DNA from: Dyella terrae | GTDB taxonomy: Bacteria; Pseudomonadota; Gammaproteobacteria; Xanthomonadales; Rhodanobacteraceae | Length of the DNA stretch: 64,000 nt | Direction of reading: 5' to 3' | Assembly (NCBI RefSeq): GCF_004322705.1 | Contig: NZ_SIZZ01000001.1 | Span: 992,001 to 1,056,000, forward strand | Part shown: positions 35,602 through 44,265 of the stretch, one piece after another | Layout: every line of letters begins with the position of its first letter | Position numbering within the stretch: the first letter of the stretch is position 1 | Program-made: the position numbers and the translations under genes | The notes under the pieces: generated by a model | What the model was told of the DNA's origin: nothing | Database searches by the model: none | What the model saw: only the letters and a program-made list of their open reading frames with translations

Positions 35602-36414
35602 ATGACCACGCCCACCGCCGCCCACCCCGTCACCGAATGGCCGCTTGTGCGGCAGTGGCTGGAAGCGCGCTATACGCGCCGTTTCTTTTCATCGGCATCG
35701 CTGATGGAAAACCTCTATCGCGGCGTGTATCCCACCTTTGCGGCCGCCCAATCGAGCGTCCCCTCGGCGCGCCAGTCGAGCTATGACAACAAGGCATCCG
35801 CGGATCTCTATCGCGAGCGCACGCGCCGCGTGTATATCAATGACTATCCAATGATGCTGTGGCTTTCGAAGTTCTTCGAAAGCGGCGCGCGATCCGTATT
35901 CGACCTGGGCGGTCATGTCGGCATCGCGTATTACTCGTACCAGCGGTACCTGCACTATCCAGACGCCATGCGCTGGCAGGTCATGGACGTGCCGTCGGTC
36001 AACGACGCAGGCAAAGCGTGGGCGGAAGACAACGATCCGAGCGGTCGCCTGAGCTTCACCGACCAGGCACACGATGCCAGTGGCGTGGACATCCTGTTCG
36101 CGGCGGGTTCGCTGCAATATCTCGATTACACGCTGGGCGATCTTTTGCGCAGCCTGAAGCAGCTACCGCGCTTCCTGCTGCTCAACTCGGTGCCGATCCA
36201 TACGCGCGACTCGTATTTCACCGTGCAGAACATGGGAACCGCGTGCTGTCCTTATCGCGTCACTGCCGAGCGGGAATTCCTGCACGACCTGAAGGCACTT
36301 GGGTACGGCATGAAGGATCGGTGGGAAAATCCCCACCGTAGTTGCATGATTCCATTTCACCCTGATCATTCCCTGGACCGATATTTCGGTTTCAGCTTCG
36401 CGCTGGAAAACTGA
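35602..36414 (+). CDS. TIGR04325-type methyltransferase
   Basis: A 270-residue protein with the family start ARYTRRFFSSASLMENLYRG, the SAM site VFDLGGHVGIAYYSYQRYL and the later FAAGSLQYLDYTLGDLL. This family (methyltransferase, TIGR04325) is found near cell-surface sugar loci and may methylate sugars or lipids. The ATG at 35602 is preceded by GCAGGAATCGC. It follows the pseudokinase gene by 109 bases. Confidence 0.85.
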   Translation: MTTPTAAHPVTEWPLVRQWLEARYTRRFFSSASLMENLYRGVYPTFAAAQSSVPSARQSSYDNKASADLYRERTRRVYINDYPMMLWLSKFFESGARSVFDLGGHVGIAYYSYQRYLHYPDAMRWQVMDVPSVNDAGKAWAEDNDPSGRLSFTDQAHDASGVDILFAAGSLQYLDYTLGDLLRSLKQLPRFLLLNSVPIHTRDSYFTVQNMGTACCPYRVTAEREFLHDLKALGYGMKDRWENPHRSCMIPFHPDHSLDRYFGFSFALEN

Positions 36415-36696
36415 GATATTCATCACACCGGGCGGGGTGTAAGCGGCCAAGCTGTTCAACGGCCGGCCGAATGCGTGCGCGAATCACGCAAAAATTACAG
36501 ACCCGACGCTCAAGATGCGTCAATATCCGCACAGCCGCCCAGGCTGAGACGAACTCGTCCCATGGCAGTACTCCGACAGAGCCGCCGGCGCTGGCCTGTC
36601 AGTGATACGCCGAGGCGAACTCGCTGTGCCCGATGGGCTGCTTAGTCATGATGCCCTGTGGCATCGTTTTGATTTTTTTGCCAGGAGGGGAAGCAT

Positions 36697-37161
36697 ATGC
36701 GGCATTTGCCGAGTCGTGGATTCAAGGCACTGGTGGCCCTGGCGCTACTGGCGGGTTCGGTGGTCGGAACGCAGGCTGTGGCTGCCGACGGTTCCACCAA
36801 TGGTCTGGGCCAGTCGTGGCCCAACGCGCAGGACGTGAGCTCCAGTGCCCGCTGGCACGTTTACGTCTTCACGCGTAATGGCGTTCGCTACGTCCAGGTC
36901 AACGACCTGCACGGCAATGTCCGCGGCGCGATCGCTACGGCGGGCGGCAGCTTCATGGTTCTTCCGATCGGCGTGGACGCCAACCGCGTTGCCACCCCCG
37001 ATGACCCGCAGCCGGCGCCGGCCAGTACCGATGGCGACATCGTCTACAAGGACGACGCCGTGCAGGTGCTTGCTGCACCGCAGGCCGATGGCACCGTGAT
37101 GATGCGCGCTGCCCTGTCGACCTGTAAGGATCCGGTGGAGTGCAGCTCGCGCGTCGACTGA
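36697..37161 (+). CDS. Secreted hypothetical protein
   Basis: A 154-residue exported protein: signal peptide to about residue 30, then a short beta-rich domain (WHVYVFTRNGVRYVQVNDLH) and two cysteines near the end (CKDPVECSS) that could form a disulphide. An AGGAGGGG ribosome site lies eight bases before the ATG. A strong intrinsic terminator follows. Not recognised; it may be an inhibitor-like or envelope protein. Confidence 0.75.
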   Translation: MRHLPSRGFKALVALALLAGSVVGTQAVAADGSTNGLGQSWPNAQDVSSSARWHVYVFTRNGVRYVQVNDLHGNVRGAIATAGGSFMVLPIGVDANRVATPDDPQPAPASTDGDIVYKDDAVQVLAAPQADGTVMMRAALSTCKDPVECSSRVD

Positions 37162-37175
37162 TCCAGGAAGTCACC

Positions 37176-37209
37176 AAGCCGCCACCGGCATCCGGTGGCG
37201 GCTTTTTTT
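37176..37209 (+). terminator. Intrinsic terminator
   Basis: AAGCCGCCACCGG (37176-37188) pairs with CCGGTGGCGGCTT (37192-37204) around a three-base loop and is followed by a run of seven T. It ends the secreted-protein transcript. Confidence 0.92.
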
Positions 37210-37311
37210 ATGCGTGTGGGGGTGCTCGCTGCGCGAGCGGTGAATCCGCGCCTGCGGCGCTGTGAGTGGTCAATAGGAAGAGCAACCAGCCTTCAGCAGC
37301 GCGCTTAACGA

Positions 37312-37342
37312 AAAAGCCCCTAGCTGTAAGCCACGGGCTTTT
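37312..37342. terminator. Bidirectional terminator
   Basis: AAAAGCCC (37312-37319) pairs with GGGCTTTT (37335-37342) across a 15-base loop; A-tract and T-tract flank it on both strands, so it can terminate in either direction. It would end the MASE1 gene transcript on the minus strand. Confidence 0.6.
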
Positions 37343-37345
37343 CCC

Positions 37346-37374
37346 TATTCACCATTGACCATTCACCATTTACC
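37346..37374. repeat. Tandem ATTCACCATT repeat
   Basis: Two copies of ATTCACCATT (37347-37356 and 37361-37370), each followed by a four-base variant (GACC, TACC). A similar GTGAATGGTGAA sequence occurs at 54541-54644 on the opposite strand. Just after it a CGGCGTC/GACGCCG stem (37374-37390) precedes the MASE1 gene end. Confidence 0.6.
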
Positions 37375-37392
37375 GGCGTCAGAGACGCCGAT

Positions 37393-39054
37393 TCACCCTT
37401 GCTGCGCCTGCGCGCCGGGCTTCATCGTGCGCAATGCGTCATGCAGCAGGATCGTGATCCGCAGACCTGCCGACGTTTCACGCACATGGACGCCGCCGCC
37501 ATAGATCTGGGCGCGTTCGCGAATGGTCTCCACGCCGAGGCCGGCGGCACCCAGCAAGGACATCACCTTCTTCCAGGACTCGGTCGCCGTTGCTGTGTCG
37601 CCGGCAAGCGCGTCGCGCACGCAATCCATGCGCATGACCGCCCAGCGCTGGCCGTGGGTCAGGCCACCGCGGACCGTCAGCTCGACGTGGCGAATGGACT
37701 GCCGCGTGAGCGCGTAGACCAGTGCCTCGCTCGCCAGCCGGTACAAGGTCATGTGCACGTCGGGCGCGAGCAGGCTAAGCCCCCGACCGGCAAGAACGCA
37801 CTTGTAGCTGGCACCCGTCATCGACACGGCCTGTGCCAGCGGCCCGTCCTGCAGGGTGGCCGGCACGCCGCGCTCGCGCCATGCGCGCGGATAGAGCGCG
37901 TTGGTGAGGCGATGCATTTCGTGCTGGGCCAGCGCCGCCTGGCGCGAATACGCACGCTCTTCGTTGGCGGGCAGCGTGTGGCGAAGGCGGTCGAGCAGCC
38001 GGTTCTGCATGTCGCGCATCGACTGGCCGACGTGTTCCAGCGCCTCGGCCGCCTGGCGAAGGCGCTGCTCTTCCTGATAAAGGCCTTGCTGAGCCAGCAG
38101 GAGGCCCTGCTCCTTGACCAGGTGGTCGCGCAGATCGACATCCGACTGGCGCGCGATACGCGAGCCGAACATCAGCAAGGTGGAAATGGCGAAGGCGATG
38201 ATCGCCTGGGCCTGGATGACATAGGGATCGCGGACCACCGATGCGGTGAAGGCCACCGCGATGCTGGCCAGGGCGCCACCCACCGCGGCACCCTGCCAGC
38301 CATGGCGCAAGGCCAGCCAGGCGACCGGCAGGAACATGGCAATGCGGCAGATCTGCATGGTGTCGCCGGAGCCGGCGTAGCCGATCAGGCCCAGCGCAAC
38401 CAGGACCGGCACCAGGTACACGAAAGCGTTGCGCAGCAATCCGCCGCGGGCCATCGCATGACCCAGCCACAGGCGGGTATTACCCATCAGCCAGCCGCGC
38501 GCGGCGATCATCACCGGCGTAAGGGTCAGTGCGCCAAGGAAATTACCCAGAAAATATCCAAACACGATCTGCAAGGTCACGCCCTGCAGCGGGGTATTGT
38601 CGGGCGACTGCACGACCGCCAGGGCGGCGGTATTGCCTGCCGTCGTCAGGACGGCGCAAATCAGCATCGCTACCAGCAGGAGCGCCATGTCCACCCGCCC
38701 CTCCGACTGCAGCAGCCGGGTCCGGCGACGGAACCACGCGACCACCGGTGCGCAAGGCAGGATCGGCGGAATGGCCGCCAGCAGCGCCCAGGTCGTCCCG
38801 AATTCTTCGCGGCAGATGTACGAAATGAACCCCAGCGGCAGGAACTCGCCGACGATCATCGCGGGCCAGTAGCGGTAGGGAACGAACAGCAGTGCCGCCA
38901 GGCGCAGGCTGGCCGGCAGGCTCCAGTTGGAAACCGAAACAGCGCGGAGCAGCATGTAGCAGGCAGCATAAAGAGCCGCCACAGCGATGTGGCGAGCCCA
39001 TGCGAACCGTGCTGTTCCTTCCTGCATAGCTTCCTTCCCCGTCGTAGCTTTCAT
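37393..39054 (-). CDS. MASE1-domain protein with degenerate histidine-kinase transmitter
   Basis: A 553-residue protein. Residues 20-300 are a MASE1 sensor region with about eight helices, followed by a coiled-coil (320-350) and a HATPase-like C-terminus. The NarL-type HisKA_3 signature RxxIARELHD is absent. The N-box region reads ASEALVYAL instead of EALxNAL, and the DxGxG box is not seen (MRMDCVRDALAG). The end GLGVETIRERAQIYGGGVHV still aligns with LytS/NarX-type kinases. A signalling protein without normal kinase activity is likely. ATG at 39027 is an alternative start. A perfect Clp/CRP box lies about 150 bases upstream. Confidence 0.82.
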   Translation of the reverse strand: MKATTGKEAMQEGTARFAWARHIAVAALYAACYMLLRAVSVSNWSLPASLRLAALLFVPYRYWPAMIVGEFLPLGFISYICREEFGTTWALLAAIPPILPCAPVVAWFRRRTRLLQSEGRVDMALLLVAMLICAVLTTAGNTAALAVVQSPDNTPLQGVTLQIVFGYFLGNFLGALTLTPVMIAARGWLMGNTRLWLGHAMARGGLLRNAFVYLVPVLVALGLIGYAGSGDTMQICRIAMFLPVAWLALRHGWQGAAVGGALASIAVAFTASVVRDPYVIQAQAIIAFAISTLLMFGSRIARQSDVDLRDHLVKEQGLLLAQQGLYQEEQRLRQAAEALEHVGQSMRDMQNRLLDRLRHTLPANEERAYSRQAALAQHEMHRLTNALYPRAWRERGVPATLQDGPLAQAVSMTGASYKCVLAGRGLSLLAPDVHMTLYRLASEALVYALTRQSIRHVELTVRGGLTHGQRWAVMRMDCVRDALAGDTATATESWKKVMSLLGAAGLGVETIRERAQIYGGGVHVRETSAGLRITILLHDALRTMKPGAQAQQG

Positions 39055-39437
39055 CCCTCTCGCTCACGCTGGTACTCGAACTGCATGGGCGGATCTCGCT
39101 GCAGCTGGTGGCGTTATCCCCGACGCCCCCGACCTACGAATGATCAAACGGTTTGCCCCCGTGCGCTACGCCGATGGATCGGTCTAAACGGGGCTGATCA
39201 TCCGAAAGTGTGATAGACATCACACTTGCCTCGTTTACGTCTCGGCTGGGCAGGCTTCGACGTCAGCAAATCACTCACCATTTTGCCATGTTGGCGCTCC
39301 TGCGCCAGTGCTTTGGTCATGACTGGGACCAGAAACTTTCCTAGAAGTGCCCAGTACATGTCCTACCCGGCCGCTTTTGCTGGGCCTACATCCGAAAACG
39401 TCCGGCGCCGACAGCCGTTGTCGGCCTGCCGGCCAGT
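39055..39437. other. Intergenic region upstream of the MASE1 gene
   Basis: 383 bases between the end of the HdeD gene and the start of the MASE1 gene (both minus strand). It contains the Clp/CRP-type palindrome (39206-39227). Otherwise only short unsupported reading frames. Confidence 0.6.
39206..39227. promoter_or_regulatory. CRP/Clp-type operator
   Basis: AAGTGTGA-TAGACA-TCACACTT: two perfect eight-base arms around a six-base spacer, containing the TGTGA-N6-TCACA consensus of CRP and of the Xanthomonas c-di-GMP/cAMP-family regulator Clp. It lies 150 bases upstream of the MASE1 gene, the only nearby gene reading away from it. Confidence 0.8.
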
Positions 39438-39992
39438 TCAAACGGCCAGGTGGCTCAGCTTGCGCAATTGCAGGCTCGCCACGATCTGCAGGATGCCGTA
39501 GATGAGGGCCGCGGCTCCGATCCAGATCGCCAGGGTCAGCAGGCCGGCCGCCGGGTACCCCACGAAGAGCACGCCCAGGACAATCGCCAGGACGCCACTG
39601 AGGGCAATCATCCACTCACCCTTGATGTGCTTGCGGATGCGAATGGCCAGCAGGATGCGATAAATCCCCGCGACGACCAGCCACGCCCCCAGGAAGACGA
39701 GCAGCACGCTCGCCACCACCGCCGGGTGGAAGATGCCCAGAAGACCAAAGATGATCGATGCCACCGCGTAGACGAACAGCAGCGCCTTGGAAATGCGCAC
39801 GTCGCGGTTGAACAGCGCAAGGATGCTGGTGATGCCTTCGGCCAGGGCCATGATGCCGAATGCCCAGGTCAGCGCGATTACCGTCGTGCCAGGCCAGACG
39901 AGCGCGCTCAGGCCAAACAGGACCGAGATCACCCCGTACAGCATCAGCACCCACCAGCTACGGGCCAGGCTCTCTCCAAACATGGAATGCAT
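39438..39992 (-). CDS. HdeD-family membrane protein (DUF308)
   Basis: A 184-residue six-helix inner-membrane protein of the HdeD type: LARSWWVLMLYGVISVLFGL, TWAFGIMALAEGITSILALF, IFGLLGIFHPAVVASVLLVF and the end LIYGILQIVASLQLRKL. HdeD proteins are linked to acid resistance. A GTG at 39995 and an ATG at 39983 are alternative starts; GGGGGAG upstream would suit 39983 by spacing. It follows an unrelated intergenic stretch from the cys operon. Confidence 0.88.
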   Translation of the reverse strand: MHSMFGESLARSWWVLMLYGVISVLFGLSALVWPGTTVIALTWAFGIMALAEGITSILALFNRDVRISKALLFVYAVASIIFGLLGIFHPAVVASVLLVFLGAWLVVAGIYRILLAIRIRKHIKGEWMIALSGVLAIVLGVLFVGYPAAGLLTLAIWIGAAALIYGILQIVASLQLRKLSHLAV

Positions 39993-40154
39993 CACTCCCC
40001 CTTAAGCGTGCCCGGGTCCCTGGAACGAGGCGATCCTCCTTCCGCGACAACGCGCCGTCCGCGTGGCAGACGGCCATGGCGGTACTTTCAGGACGGCGGG
40101 GTCGAAAGCTCGTGAAGGCAGGATGCTGCGCGCGAGCGCAGGGTATTGCGCGAA

Positions 40155-41312
40155 TCAGACGCGCCGCTGCGACCACATGCCGCGGTCGGCAAATCCATGC
40201 TCGGGCGTTCCGAACGCGCCGTGCGGCACGAACACGCCCACCAGTCGCGGATCGGGCTCGGTTCCGTAGAGGCGCAGCCGCGCGAAGGCGATGGCGACCT
40301 GGTCGCCTTCATGGAGGGACAGCCGCGCTACGTCACCCGCATGCCATTCGGCATCCAGGGTGATGCCGGACGCCCCGTCGATCGCGAGGGCGGCATGAAC
40401 GGTCGCACCGCGGGACAGCAGGCTTTCGATGCGGGCCGGCACCCCCCATGGCACGCGAGGGGCAAGCCGCACATCCTCCGGCCGCACCCAGGCCTCGACC
40501 TCCCTGCCCGGCTCCCAGCCTTCGGTGTCGCCGGCGAGGCGGTGACCGGATACCAGCAAGGCGCCTGGCACCACAATCGCCGGAAGCCGGGTGCCTCGCC
40601 CGACAAAACCATGGACGAAGGGACTGGCGGGCACATCGTAAATGGCGTCGGGTCGACCGACCTGCGCGACCCGGCCCTCGTGCATCACGACAACGCGGTC
40701 GGCCATCTGGAGCGCCTCTTCCTGATCGTGCGTCACCATGAGGGTGGTCAGCCCGAGGGACCGCTGCAGATCGCGCAACCAGCCACGCAGGCTCACGCGC
40801 ACCTGCTGATCAAGCGCACCAAAGGGCTCGTCCAGCAAAAGCATCGCGGGCTCGACCGCCAGTGCGCGAGCGAGGGCGACACGCTGGCGCTGGCCACCCG
40901 AAAGCTGCGAGGGGTAACGCGCCGCGTATTCCGCCAGTTGCATCCGCTCGAGCAGGGCCAGCACGCGCTGCCGTATCGCCTGACGTCCAGGTCGGAGCGC
41001 GCGACGACGCACGCGCAAACCGAATGCCACGTTCTCGAACACGGTCATGTGCGCGAACAAGGCATAGTGCTGGAACACCAGGCCCACGCCTCGCCGGCTG
41101 GCGTCATGCGCAAGCAGGTCTTCACCGTCGCGCAGGACGCTACCTTGATCGGGCGCATCGAGCCCGGCCAGGATGCGCAGCAAGGTGCTCTTGCCTGAGC
41201 CCGATGGCCCCAGGAGCGCCACCAGCTCCCCGGGCGCCACGTCGAGCGACACGCGATCGAGGGCGACGAATGCGCCGAAGCGGCGCGTCAGCTGGCGTAT
41301 CTCGAGTGTCAT
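40155..41312 (-). CDS. cysA: Sulfate/thiosulfate ABC transporter ATPase CysA
   Basis: A 385-residue ATPase with Walker [14 protein letters not shown]-loop [20 protein letters not shown], signature [16 protein letters not shown], Walker [11 protein letters not shown] and the H-loop in [16 protein letters not shown]-terminal extension (about 240-385) holds the TOBE-type sensor part. With CysT and CysW it forms the inner-membrane sulfate importer. It is last in the cysPTWA operon and overlaps CysW (ATGA), so it is translationally coupled. Confidence 0.95.
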   Translation of the reverse strand: MTLEIRQLTRRFGAFVALDRVSLDVAPGELVALLGPSGSGKSTLLRILAGLDAPDQGSVLRDGEDLLAHDASRRGVGLVFQHYALFAHMTVFENVAFGLRVRRRALRPGRQAIRQRVLALLERMQLAEYAARYPSQLSGGQRQRVALARALAVEPAMLLLDEPFGALDQQVRVSLRGWLRDLQRSLGLTTLMVTHDQEEALQMADRVVVMHEGRVAQVGRPDAIYDVPASPFVHGFVGRGTRLPAIVVPGALLVSGHRLAGDTEGWEPGREVEAWVRPEDVRLAPRVPWGVPARIESLLSRGATVHAALAIDGASGITLDAEWHAGDVARLSLHEGDQVAIAFARLRLYGTEPDPRLVGVFVPHGAFGTPEHGFADRGMWSQRRV

Positions 41313-42193
41313 GGCATGCGCTCCCCCGCGATGCGCGCGTTCGCCGCCAGCTCACCACCGTGGCGCCATTCAAGGGTGCGCTTCACCACCAGAGTCACCA
41401 GGGTCAGCAAAGCCAACAACGATGCCAGGGCGAACGCCGAAGTGGTCGCGCTGACGCTCCCGCCGTTGTAAACCTGCTCCACCTGCAGCGGCAACGTACT
41501 GGTCACGCCGGGCAAGTGCCCCGAGACCACCGACACCGCACCGAACTCGCCCATGGCGCGCGCGTTGCACAACAGCACGCCATACAGCAGCGCCCAGCGC
41601 ACGCGCGGCAGGCTGACCCGCCAGAAGATCTGCCAACCCGATGCGCCCAGGGTTCGCGCGGCCAGCTCCTCCTCGCCACCGTGCGCCTGCATGACAGGAA
41701 TCAGCTCGCGTGCCACGAAGGGAAAAGTCACGAAGACGGTGACGAGCACCAGTCCCGGCACGGCGAATACCACCTTGATGTCATGCGCCGCGAACCATGG
41801 TCCGAACCAGCCATGCGCGCCATAGGCCAGCACACAGACCAGGCCCACGACCACGGGAGATACCGAGAACGGCAGGTCGATCAACGCTTCAAGCCAGGTG
41901 CGTCCGGCAAACCGGTAATGGCTGATCGCCCACGCTGCAGCGATGCCGAATACGGTATTGGCCGGCACGGCGATCAGCGCCACTTGCAGCGTCAGTCGCA
42001 TCGCGTCGCGCGCATCGTCGTCAATGAGTGCCGCGACGAAAACACCCCACCCCTTGGCCAGGGCCTGCGCGAAAACCACGGCCAGCGGCAGCACCAACAT
42101 GACCCCCACGACCAGCCAGGCCAGCACGATCAATCCCGACCGCATCCATCCTCCGGCATGTCGATGCGATACCTGCAACGCGATGGCGGCCAT
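41309..42193 (-). CDS. cysW: Sulfate ABC transporter permease CysW
   Basis: A 294-residue permease with about six helices and the coupling-helix motif [39 protein letters not shown] is the cysW/cysT-type conserved loop. It pairs with CysT in the membrane to form the sulfate channel. The ATG at 42193 overlaps the CysT stop (TGATG), so translation is coupled; the open frame upstream of it lies within cysT. Confidence 0.95.
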   Translation of the reverse strand: MAAIALQVSHRHAGGWMRSGLIVLAWLVVGVMLVLPLAVVFAQALAKGWGVFVAALIDDDARDAMRLTLQVALIAVPANTVFGIAAAWAISHYRFAGRTWLEALIDLPFSVSPVVVGLVCVLAYGAHGWFGPWFAAHDIKVVFAVPGLVLVTVFVTFPFVARELIPVMQAHGGEEELAARTLGASGWQIFWRVSLPRVRWALLYGVLLCNARAMGEFGAVSVVSGHLPGVTSTLPLQVEQVYNGGSVSATTSAFALASLLALLTLVTLVVKRTLEWRHGGELAANARIAGERMP

Positions 42194-43020
42194 CAACGCA
42201 CCTCCCGCCATCGACCGCTCCAGCGTTGCAAGCCATGTACCGACAGGAGTGCCAGCAAGGACAGGAGCAGCATGCACGCTCCGAGCATCGCCGCCGGCGC
42301 GATATCCCCGCCGCCGTCGATTTTCTGCACGATCAGCAGCGGAACGATTTCGGTGCGCATGGGAAGGTTTCCCGAAATGAAGATCACCGAACCGTATTCA
42401 CCGACAGCGCGCGCCAACGCCATCGCAAATCCAGTCAGGAGCGCCGGCGTCAGTACAGGGAGAACCACGCGATGGAAACGTTGCCAGCGCGAGGCACCGA
42501 GTGTCCACGCCGCTTCCTCGACGTCGGCTTCAAGCGACTCAAGCACTGGCTGGAGCGTGCGCACCGCAAAGGGCAAACCGACAAAGACCATGGCCATCAA
42601 GACGCCAAGCCGCGTATAGGCCACCTGCACGCCCAGCACGGCCAGCCACCGGCCAAGCCATCCGTCGGGCACGTACAAGGCGGTCAGCGCAATGCCAGCG
42701 ACGGCCGTCGGCAAGGCGAACGGCAAATCGATCAGCGCATCGCAAAGCCGGCGCCACGGAAATCGATAGCGCACGAGCACCCACGCCAGCAGCATGCCGA
42801 GCACGACATCAATGAACGCCGCCAGCACCGCGCCACCAAAACTCAGTTGCAGCGCAAGCAGCACGCGACGCTGACGCAACAGGCCCCACCAGGCATCCCA
42901 GGGCTGCTCGGCGACACGAAATGCCAATGCCGCCAGTGGTAGCAGGACGATCAGGCTGAGCCAGGAGATCGTCACGCCCAGACTCAACCCGAAACCCGGC
43001 AGCGTGTGGCGTCGATTCAA
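42193..43020 (-). CDS. cysT: Sulfate ABC transporter permease CysT (CysU)
   Basis: A 275-residue permease of about six helices. DVEEAAWTLGASRWQRFHRV is the coupling-helix motif, and LARAVGEYGSVIFISGNLPM marks the CysT subfamily. It forms a heterodimer with CysW for sulfate/thiosulfate import. The start overlaps the cysP stop (ATGA) and the end overlaps cysW, so the transporter is made as one unit. Confidence 0.95.
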   Translation of the reverse strand: MNRRHTLPGFGLSLGVTISWLSLIVLLPLAALAFRVAEQPWDAWWGLLRQRRVLLALQLSFGGAVLAAFIDVVLGMLLAWVLVRYRFPWRRLCDALIDLPFALPTAVAGIALTALYVPDGWLGRWLAVLGVQVAYTRLGVLMAMVFVGLPFAVRTLQPVLESLEADVEEAAWTLGASRWQRFHRVVLPVLTPALLTGFAMALARAVGEYGSVIFISGNLPMRTEIVPLLIVQKIDGGGDIAPAAMLGACMLLLSLLALLSVHGLQRWSGRWREVR

Positions 43021-44018
43021 CGTGGCGCCTCGCTGATCTGGTCGAAGATGCCCCCATCGGCGAAGTAGGTCGCCTGGGTGGCGCGCCAGTCGCCGAACGT
43101 CTCCGCCAGCGTGAATGTGTGCACGTTGACGAACTGGCCAGCATGTCGGGCGACCACCGCCGGATCACGCGGTCGATAGAAATACTTCGCCGCCAGCTCC
43201 TGGCCTTCTCCTGAATACAGGAACCGCAGATACGCCTCGGCCGGCTTGCGCGAACCATGCTTGTCGACGTTCCTGTCGACCACCGCGACGGGTGGTTCGG
43301 CCAGGATGCTAAGCGACGGCGCAACGATCTCGAACTTATCGGCGCCCAGTTCCTGCCGCGTTTGCAGCGCCTCGCTTTCCCACGCAATGAGAACGTCGCC
43401 GATGCCCCGCTGCGCGAAGGTCTGGGTCGCACCGCGCGCACCGGCATCGAGCACGGGTACGTGGCGATACAGCCGGGTGACGAACGCCCGCGCGGAAGCG
43501 GGGGTCCCGCCCGGCTGACGCTGCGCCCAACCCCAGGCTGCGAGGAAATTCCAGCGAGCGCCGCCGGAGGTTTTCGGGTTGGGCGTAATCACCTGCACGT
43601 CGTCCTTGACCAGGTCCGGCCAGTCATGGATGTGCTTCGGATTGCCCTTGCGCACCAGGAACACGACCGTCGACGTGTACGGCGTGCTCTGCTGCGGCAG
43701 CCGTGACTGCCATGACTTCGGGAGCAGGCCATGGTCAGCGAGCACGTCGATATCCCAGGCAAGCGCGAGCGTCACCACGTCCGCTTCAAGTCCATCCTGG
43801 ACGGCGCGGGATTGCTTGCCCGAACCTGCGTGTGAACTGGTGACCTTGAGATCCTGGCCCGTATCCCGCTTCCACTTTGCGGAAAAGGCCGCATCGACCT
43901 CTTTGTACAACTCACGGGTCGGATCGAACGAGACGTTGAGCAGCCTGGCGTCCTGCGCGTGGGCAGCGGCTCCCGCAACCAACAGCAACATCGCACCTAT
44001 CTTCCGTTGCCAGCCCAT
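43017..44018 (-). CDS. Sulfate-binding periplasmic protein (Sbp/CysP)
   Basis: A 333-residue periplasmic binding protein: signal peptide to about residue 22, LLNVSFDPTRELYKEVDAAF at the family start, then DGLEADVVTLALAWDIDVLA and YKDDVQVITPNPKTSGGARW-like oxyanion-contacting regions (KTSGGARWNFLAAWGWA). It delivers sulfate to CysTWA. The start at 44018 follows GAGGAAGAGGCC; the extended frame to 44165 lies in the divergent promoter. First gene of the operon. The sbp/cysP distinction is not resolved. Confidence 0.92.
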   Translation of the reverse strand: MGWQRKIGAMLLLVAGAAAHAQDARLLNVSFDPTRELYKEVDAAFSAKWKRDTGQDLKVTSSHAGSGKQSRAVQDGLEADVVTLALAWDIDVLADHGLLPKSWQSRLPQQSTPYTSTVVFLVRKGNPKHIHDWPDLVKDDVQVITPNPKTSGGARWNFLAAWGWAQRQPGGTPASARAFVTRLYRHVPVLDAGARGATQTFAQRGIGDVLIAWESEALQTRQELGADKFEIVAPSLSILAEPPVAVVDRNVDKHGSRKPAEAYLRFLYSGEGQELAAKYFYRPRDPAVVARHAGQFVNVHTFTLAETFGDWRATQATYFADGGIFDQISEAPR

Positions 44019-44143
44019 GGCCTCTTCCTCGCCGACGGACCGGTCGGCCCTTGTCCACGATATTCCCGAGCCGCAAATCCGCGCAGAAATGATCTGTGTG
44101 CATATGCACATGCCACCCTTCGCGGCCATGCGTCGCACGCCAT

Positions 44144-44158
44144 GCGTAGATTTACTAG
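44144..44158. promoter_or_regulatory. GTA-ATTT-TAC-type repeat motif copy
   Basis: GCGTAGATTTACTAG contains GTAGATTTAC (44146-44155), one mismatch from the GTAGTTTTAC motif seen in other intergenic regions. It lies between cysP (minus) and a membrane protein gene (plus), 110 bases upstream of the latter. Confidence 0.35.
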
Positions 44159-44265
44159 CCAGCACCTAGGTAGGAGTTCGCTGCCTGAGCGCCGTGCATG
44201 ACGTGAATACTGGGAGCGATGGCCGCGGCGCGAGAAACCCGGCCGCCCGATCGGAGCGCACCGCC

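Noticed and set aside
37399-39213. 604-codon plus-strand frame opposite the MASE1 gene
   Set aside because: Long only because of third-position GC bias; translation is His/Gln/Arg-rich with no domain, while the minus strand encodes a clear MASE1 protein.
40862-42619. 585-codon plus-strand frame opposite cysA/cysW
   Set aside because: Antisense to two certain cys genes; no recognisable domain and no ribosome site.
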